35,969 bases of DNA from an uncultured Ruthenibacterium sp. (lineage in GTDB: Bacteria > Bacillota > Clostridia > Oscillospirales > Ruminococcaceae): NCBI GenBank assembly GCA_944386565.1, contig CALXBO010000022.1, forward strand, positions 1-35,969, in the 5' to 3' direction. The notes under the pieces were generated by a model. That model was not told where the DNA came from, ran no database searches, and was given only the letters and a program-made list of their open reading frames with translations. Below, in pieces: positions 33,062-35,969 of this stretch (position 1 is the stretch's first letter; each line of letters begins with the position of its first letter). The position numbers and the translations under genes are program-made.

Positions 33062-34513
33062 TTGATCCATCAGTATAAACTCAACGGCTACAACATCGTG
33101 CTCGACGTGTACAGCGGCAGCGTCCACGTGGTGGACGAACTGGCGTACGACGTCATCGGCATGTATGAGGAGCACACGCCCGAGGAGATCACCGCCGCCA
33201 TGCTGGAAAAGTATGCGGACAATCCGGAGGTCACGCCGCAGGAAGTGGCGGATTGCCTCGAGAGCGTCGAAGCGCTCAAGGCGTCGGGCAAGCTGTTCGC
33301 GCCCGACGTGTACGAGAACCGCGCGTTCGACTTCAAGAACCGCAGCACCGTCGTGAAGGCGCTGTGCCTGCACGTGGCGCACACGTGCAACCTCAACTGC
33401 GAATACTGCTTCGCGGCGCAGGGCAAGTTCCACGGCGACTCCGGCCTGATGAGCTTCGAGACCGGCCGCCGCGCGCTCGACTTCCTCGTGGAGCACTCCG
33501 GCACGCGCCGCAACCTCGAAGTTGACTTCTTCGGCGGCGAGCCGCTGATGAACTTTGAGGTTTGCAAACAGCTCGTGGCCTACGCGCGCAGCATCGAGAA
33601 GGAAAAGGGCAAGAACTTCCGCTTCACGCTCACGACGAACGGCGTCGGCATCAACGACGACGTCATCGACTTCGCGAACCGCGAGTGCGTCAACGTCGTC
33701 CTCAGCCTCGACGGCCGCAAGGAAGTGCACGACCGCCTGCGCAAGTACGTCTCCGGCCGCGGCAGCTACGACGACATCGTGCCCAAGTTCCAGAAGCTCG
33801 TCAAGGCGCGCGGGGGCAAGGGTTACTACATGCGCGGCACGTTTACGCACTACAACCCTGACTTCACGAACGATCTGTTCCACATGGCCGACGACCTCGG
33901 CTTCACGGAGCTGTCGATGGAACCCGTCGTGTGCGCCCCGGGCGATCCCTATGCCCTGACGGAGGAAGACCTCCCCACACTGTTCGAACAGTATGAGATC
34001 CTCGCGAAGGACATGATCCGCCGCGAGAAAGAGGGCAAACCCATCACGTTCTATCACTACATTCTCGACCTCAAGCACGGCCCGTGCATCTACAAGCGCA
34101 TCTCCGGCTGCGGCAGCGGCACGGAGTACATGGCCGTCACGCCGTGGGGCGATCTGTACCCCTGTCACCAGTTCGTGGGCGACGAGCGCTACAAACTCGG
34201 CGACATCTGGAACGGCGTGCAGAACACGGAGCTTCAAAGCGAGTTCAAACTCTGCAACGTCTACGCCCGTCCCGACTGCGCCGACTGCTGGGCGCGCTTG
34301 TACTGCTCCGGCGGCTGCGCGGCCAACGCGCTGCACGCGACGGGCAGCATCCGCGGTGTGTACGACTACGGCTGCCGCGTGTTCCGCAAGCGCATCGAGT
34401 GCGCCGTCATGGTCAAGGCAGCCGAAGCGCTCGACCCCGAGCTGCGCGCACGCGCCGCGAAACCGGCCGCCGCGCAGGACTGCGAGGACTGCTCCGGATG
34501 TGAAAACGGATGA
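33062..34513 (+). CDS. scfB: SCIFF radical SAM/SPASM maturase
   Basis: A 483-residue enzyme starting at TTG 33062 (CGGAGG eight bases upstream). The beginning MIHQYKLNGYNIVLDVYSGSV is the typical SCIFF-maturase N-terminus, part of a peptide-binding (RRE-like) region. The radical SAM cluster motif is Cys109-x3-Cys113-x2-Cys116 in HTCNLNCEYCFA, followed by FFGGEPLMNFE. The SPASM region holds further cysteines (SGCGSGTEYMAVTPWGDLYPC, then DCADCWARLYCSGGC). It forms thioether links in the SCIFF peptide using S-adenosylmethionine. It is related to anSME sulfatase maturases but its N-terminus and peptide partner set it apart. It ends in CEDCSGC, possibly an extra metal site. Confidence 0.95.
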   Translation: MIHQYKLNGYNIVLDVYSGSVHVVDELAYDVIGMYEEHTPEEITAAMLEKYADNPEVTPQEVADCLESVEALKASGKLFAPDVYENRAFDFKNRSTVVKALCLHVAHTCNLNCEYCFAAQGKFHGDSGLMSFETGRRALDFLVEHSGTRRNLEVDFFGGEPLMNFEVCKQLVAYARSIEKEKGKNFRFTLTTNGVGINDDVIDFANRECVNVVLSLDGRKEVHDRLRKYVSGRGSYDDIVPKFQKLVKARGGKGYYMRGTFTHYNPDFTNDLFHMADDLGFTELSMEPVVCAPGDPYALTEEDLPTLFEQYEILAKDMIRREKEGKPITFYHYILDLKHGPCIYKRISGCGSGTEYMAVTPWGDLYPCHQFVGDERYKLGDIWNGVQNTELQSEFKLCNVYARPDCADCWARLYCSGGCAANALHATGSIRGVYDYGCRVFRKRIECAVMVKAAEALDPELRARAAKPAAAQDCEDCSGCENG

Positions 34514-34569
34514 CGTTTCGATAAATTGTACGAACAGAGAACCCGACACGGGACAAGGAGATGCTGGTT

Positions 34570-35697
34570 ATGGAACCTTCCAAAGTGTACTTTACCGACA
34601 TGCGCGCGCTGCCGGGCACGAGCCTGCAGCAGAAGCTGGAGCGCCTGATGCGCCGCGCGGGCATCGCAAACATTGATTTTCAGGACAAATTCACCGCCAT
34701 CAAGATCCATTTCGGCGAGCCGGGCAACCTGTCCTATCTGCGCCCGAACTTTGCCAAAACCGTCGCGGACATGGTCAAGAGCCTCGGCGGCAAGCCCTTC
34801 CTGACCGACTGCAACACGCTGTACGTCGGCCGCCGCAAGAACGCGCTCGACCATCTTGAGGCCGCGTATGAGAACGGCTTCTCGCCGTTTTCCACCGGCT
34901 GCCACGTCATCATCGCCGACGGTCTGAAGGGCACGGACGAGGTGGATGTTCCGGTACACGGCGGCGAATACATCAAGACGGCGCACATCGGCCGCGCCGT
35001 GATGGACGCGGATGTGTTCATCGCACTGTCGCACTTCAAGGGCCACGAGTCCACGGGCTTCGGCGGTGCCATCAAGAACATCGGCATGGGCTGCGGCTCG
35101 CGCGCGGGCAAGATGGATATGCACTGCGCGGGCAAGCCGGACGTGGACAAATCCGTCTGCCGTTCGTGCGGCGTGTGCATGAAGAACTGCGCCCACGGGG
35201 CCATCTCATTCGACGAGAACCGCAAGGCGGGCATCGACCACAACAAGTGCGTCGGCTGCGGCCGCTGCATCGGCGCGTGCAACTTTGACGCCATCTACAA
35301 CGGCAACAACTCCGCCAACGACGAGCTGAACTGCAAGATGGCCGAGTACGCCAAGGCCGTCGTCGACGGACGCCCGGCGTTCTACATCAACATCGTCAAT
35401 CAGGTGTCGCCCTACTGCGACTGCCACGGCGAGAACGACACCGCTGTCATCCCCGACGTGGGCATGTTTGCGTCGTTCGACCCCATTGCGCTCGACGTGG
35501 CCTGCGCGGATGCGTGCAACAAAATGCCCGTCATTCCCGGCAGCCTGCTGGACGATCACATGCACAAAGAGGGCGCGTGTGACCATCACGACCACTTCAC
35601 GAACATCTCGCCGGAGACGAACTGGCGCAGCTGCATGGAGCACGGGGAGAAGATCGGCCTCGGCTCGCAGGCCTATGAGCTCATCACGGTGAAATAA
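34570..35697 (+). CDS. DUF362-domain protein with two 4Fe-4S clusters
   Basis: A 375-residue cytoplasmic iron-sulfur protein. DUF362 covers residues about 5-180, with KIHFGEPGNLSYLRPNF, LTDCNTLYVGRRKNALDH and LSHFKGHESTGFGGAIKNIG. Two ferredoxin motifs follow: Cys197/200/203/207 (CRSCGVCMKNC) and Cys227/230/233/237 (CVGCGRCIGAC). The last ~120 residues close the DUF362 fold (PDVGMFASFDPIALDVACADAC). ATG 34570 is preferred over ATG 34561, since AAGGAG is nine bases before the former and abuts the latter. It lies 56 bases after scfB without a clear promoter, so may be co-transcribed. Function unknown; an electron-transfer or redox enzyme is probable. Confidence 0.9.
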   Translation: MEPSKVYFTDMRALPGTSLQQKLERLMRRAGIANIDFQDKFTAIKIHFGEPGNLSYLRPNFAKTVADMVKSLGGKPFLTDCNTLYVGRRKNALDHLEAAYENGFSPFSTGCHVIIADGLKGTDEVDVPVHGGEYIKTAHIGRAVMDADVFIALSHFKGHESTGFGGAIKNIGMGCGSRAGKMDMHCAGKPDVDKSVCRSCGVCMKNCAHGAISFDENRKAGIDHNKCVGCGRCIGACNFDAIYNGNNSANDELNCKMAEYAKAVVDGRPAFYINIVNQVSPYCDCHGENDTAVIPDVGMFASFDPIALDVACADACNKMPVIPGSLLDDHMHKEGACDHHDHFTNISPETNWRSCMEHGEKIGLGSQAYELITVK

Positions 35698-35710
35698 GAA
35701 ACGATGCGTG

Positions 35711-35760
35711 TTTTCCGCGCGCCGCCCGGATGCAGGGCGGCGCGCGGAAAAAGTTTTTTT
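35711..35760 (+). terminator. Strong terminator after the DUF362 gene
   Basis: Perfect 17-bp stem (35711-35727 with 35735-35751), core CCGCGCGCCGCCC/GGGCGGCGCGCGG, 7-base loop, then AG and seven T. Confidence 0.94.
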
Positions 35761-35776
35761 ATCGGACAAAAAATGC

Positions 35777-35805
35777 TTGACATTGCCGCTGTGTTTTGAT
35801 ATTAT
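35777..35805 (+). promoter_or_regulatory. tRNA-Tyr promoter
   Basis: TTGACA (35777-35782), 17-base spacer, TATTAT (35800-35805); a perfect TATAAT overlaps at 35803-35808 but with a 20-base spacer. It lies 40 bases before the tRNA. Confidence 0.85.
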
Positions 35806-35844
35806 AATAAAGCGCTCTCACGAAAGAGCCGGAAAACAGAATAT

Positions 35845-35930
35845 GGGAGAGTTCCCGAGTGGCCAATGGGGGCAGACTGTAAATCTGTTGCGTCTTCGCT
35901 TCGATGGTTCGAATCCATCCTCTCCCACCA
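35845..35930 (+). tRNA. tRNA-Tyr (anticodon GTA), CCA encoded
   Basis: A class II tRNA of 86 bases including the CCA end. The 7-bp acceptor stem is GGGAGAG (35845-35851) with CTCTCCC (35920-35926), discriminator A and encoded CCA. The anticodon loop CTGTAAA holds GTA at 35879-35881; the long variable arm (GCGTCTTCGC) and T-loop GGTTCGAATCC are present. It has its own promoter and terminator. Confidence 0.97.
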
Positions 35931-35935
35931 ACAAG

Positions 35936-35961
35936 AAACCGCCGTGTCCCGGCGGTTTTTT
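35936..35961 (+). terminator. Terminator after tRNA-Tyr
   Basis: 7-bp stem ACCGCCG/CGGCGGT with loop TGTCC, followed by a T-run, six bases after the tRNA CCA. Confidence 0.92.
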
Positions 35962-35969
35962 GTTTGTGG

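Noticed and set aside
33062..34513. Reading scfB as the anSME needed by the sulfatase
   Set aside because: The N-terminus matches SCIFF maturases and the SCIFF peptide gene is directly upstream; SPASM similarity alone does not make it an anSME.
31229..34549. A 1106-codon open frame on the minus strand across the decarboxylase, scfA and scfB
   Set aside because: Antisense to three clear genes, crosses a terminator, low-complexity Arg/Ala/Val composition and no recognisable motif.

Overview
The window is a stretch of GC-rich chromosome whose gene content points to a low-GC-phylum anaerobe with secondarily high GC, most likely a class Clostridia gut commensal (Oscillospirales-like is my best guess, by inference). 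Reasons: a SCIFF peptide with its radical SAM maturase (a near-universal marker of Clostridia), formate--tetrahydrofolate ligase, DegV, a YtrA-type GntR/ABC module, an ABC sugar importer without its own ATPase, strong AGGAGG-type ribosome binding sites and frequent TTG starts. I see no phage genes, insertion sequences, CRISPR arrays or rRNA. One tRNA (Tyr) lies at the right edge.

Left third (1-12674): a catabolic locus for galacto-N-biose/lacto-N-biose, the Gal-beta-1,3-HexNAc disaccharides of mucin and host glycans. On the minus strand are an N-acetylhexosamine 1-kinase (NahK-like, cut by the window edge), a sugar-1-phosphate nucleotidyltransferase and GalE, then two tandem AraC regulators. 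Diverging from them on the plus strand is an operon for a lipoprotein sugar-binding protein, two ABC permeases, a 65-residue membrane protein, a cytoplasmic Cys-type sulfatase and a GH112 phosphorylase. Together these give a route: import, possible desulfation, phosphorolysis to Gal-1-P plus HexNAc, 1-phosphorylation of HexNAc, activation to UDP-sugars and 4-epimerisation. GalE carries Cys at the position that lets the enzyme accept UDP-HexNAc. A GalT is absent and a pyrophosphorylase-type enzyme appears to replace it.

Middle (12675-26570): an atypical ROK-family protein; a YhcH/YiaL-family sugar protein with uridine kinase; a zinc-ribbon protein; a YtrA-like GntR repressor with ABC ATPase and permease, whose promoter carries a perfect inverted repeat; a COG2426 membrane protein; an ECF sigma factor with anti-sigma factor and two membrane proteins; formate--tetrahydrofolate ligase divergent from a DegV protein; and a response regulator/histidine kinase pair translationally coupled to an unknown secreted or anchored protein.

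Right third (26571-35969): a tight run with a cysteine desulfurase (NifZ-like) and ThiI for tRNA 4-thiouridine, CinA, a membrane-anchored degenerate relative of CinA, and an Orn/Lys/Arg-decarboxylase-family enzyme. This is followed by the 47-residue SCIFF peptide gene (scfA) and its maturase (scfB), both starting with TTG and separated by a terminator, then a DUF362 iron-sulfur protein and tRNA-Tyr. Most transcription units are bounded by clear intrinsic terminators and sigma-A-type promoters, listed individually.
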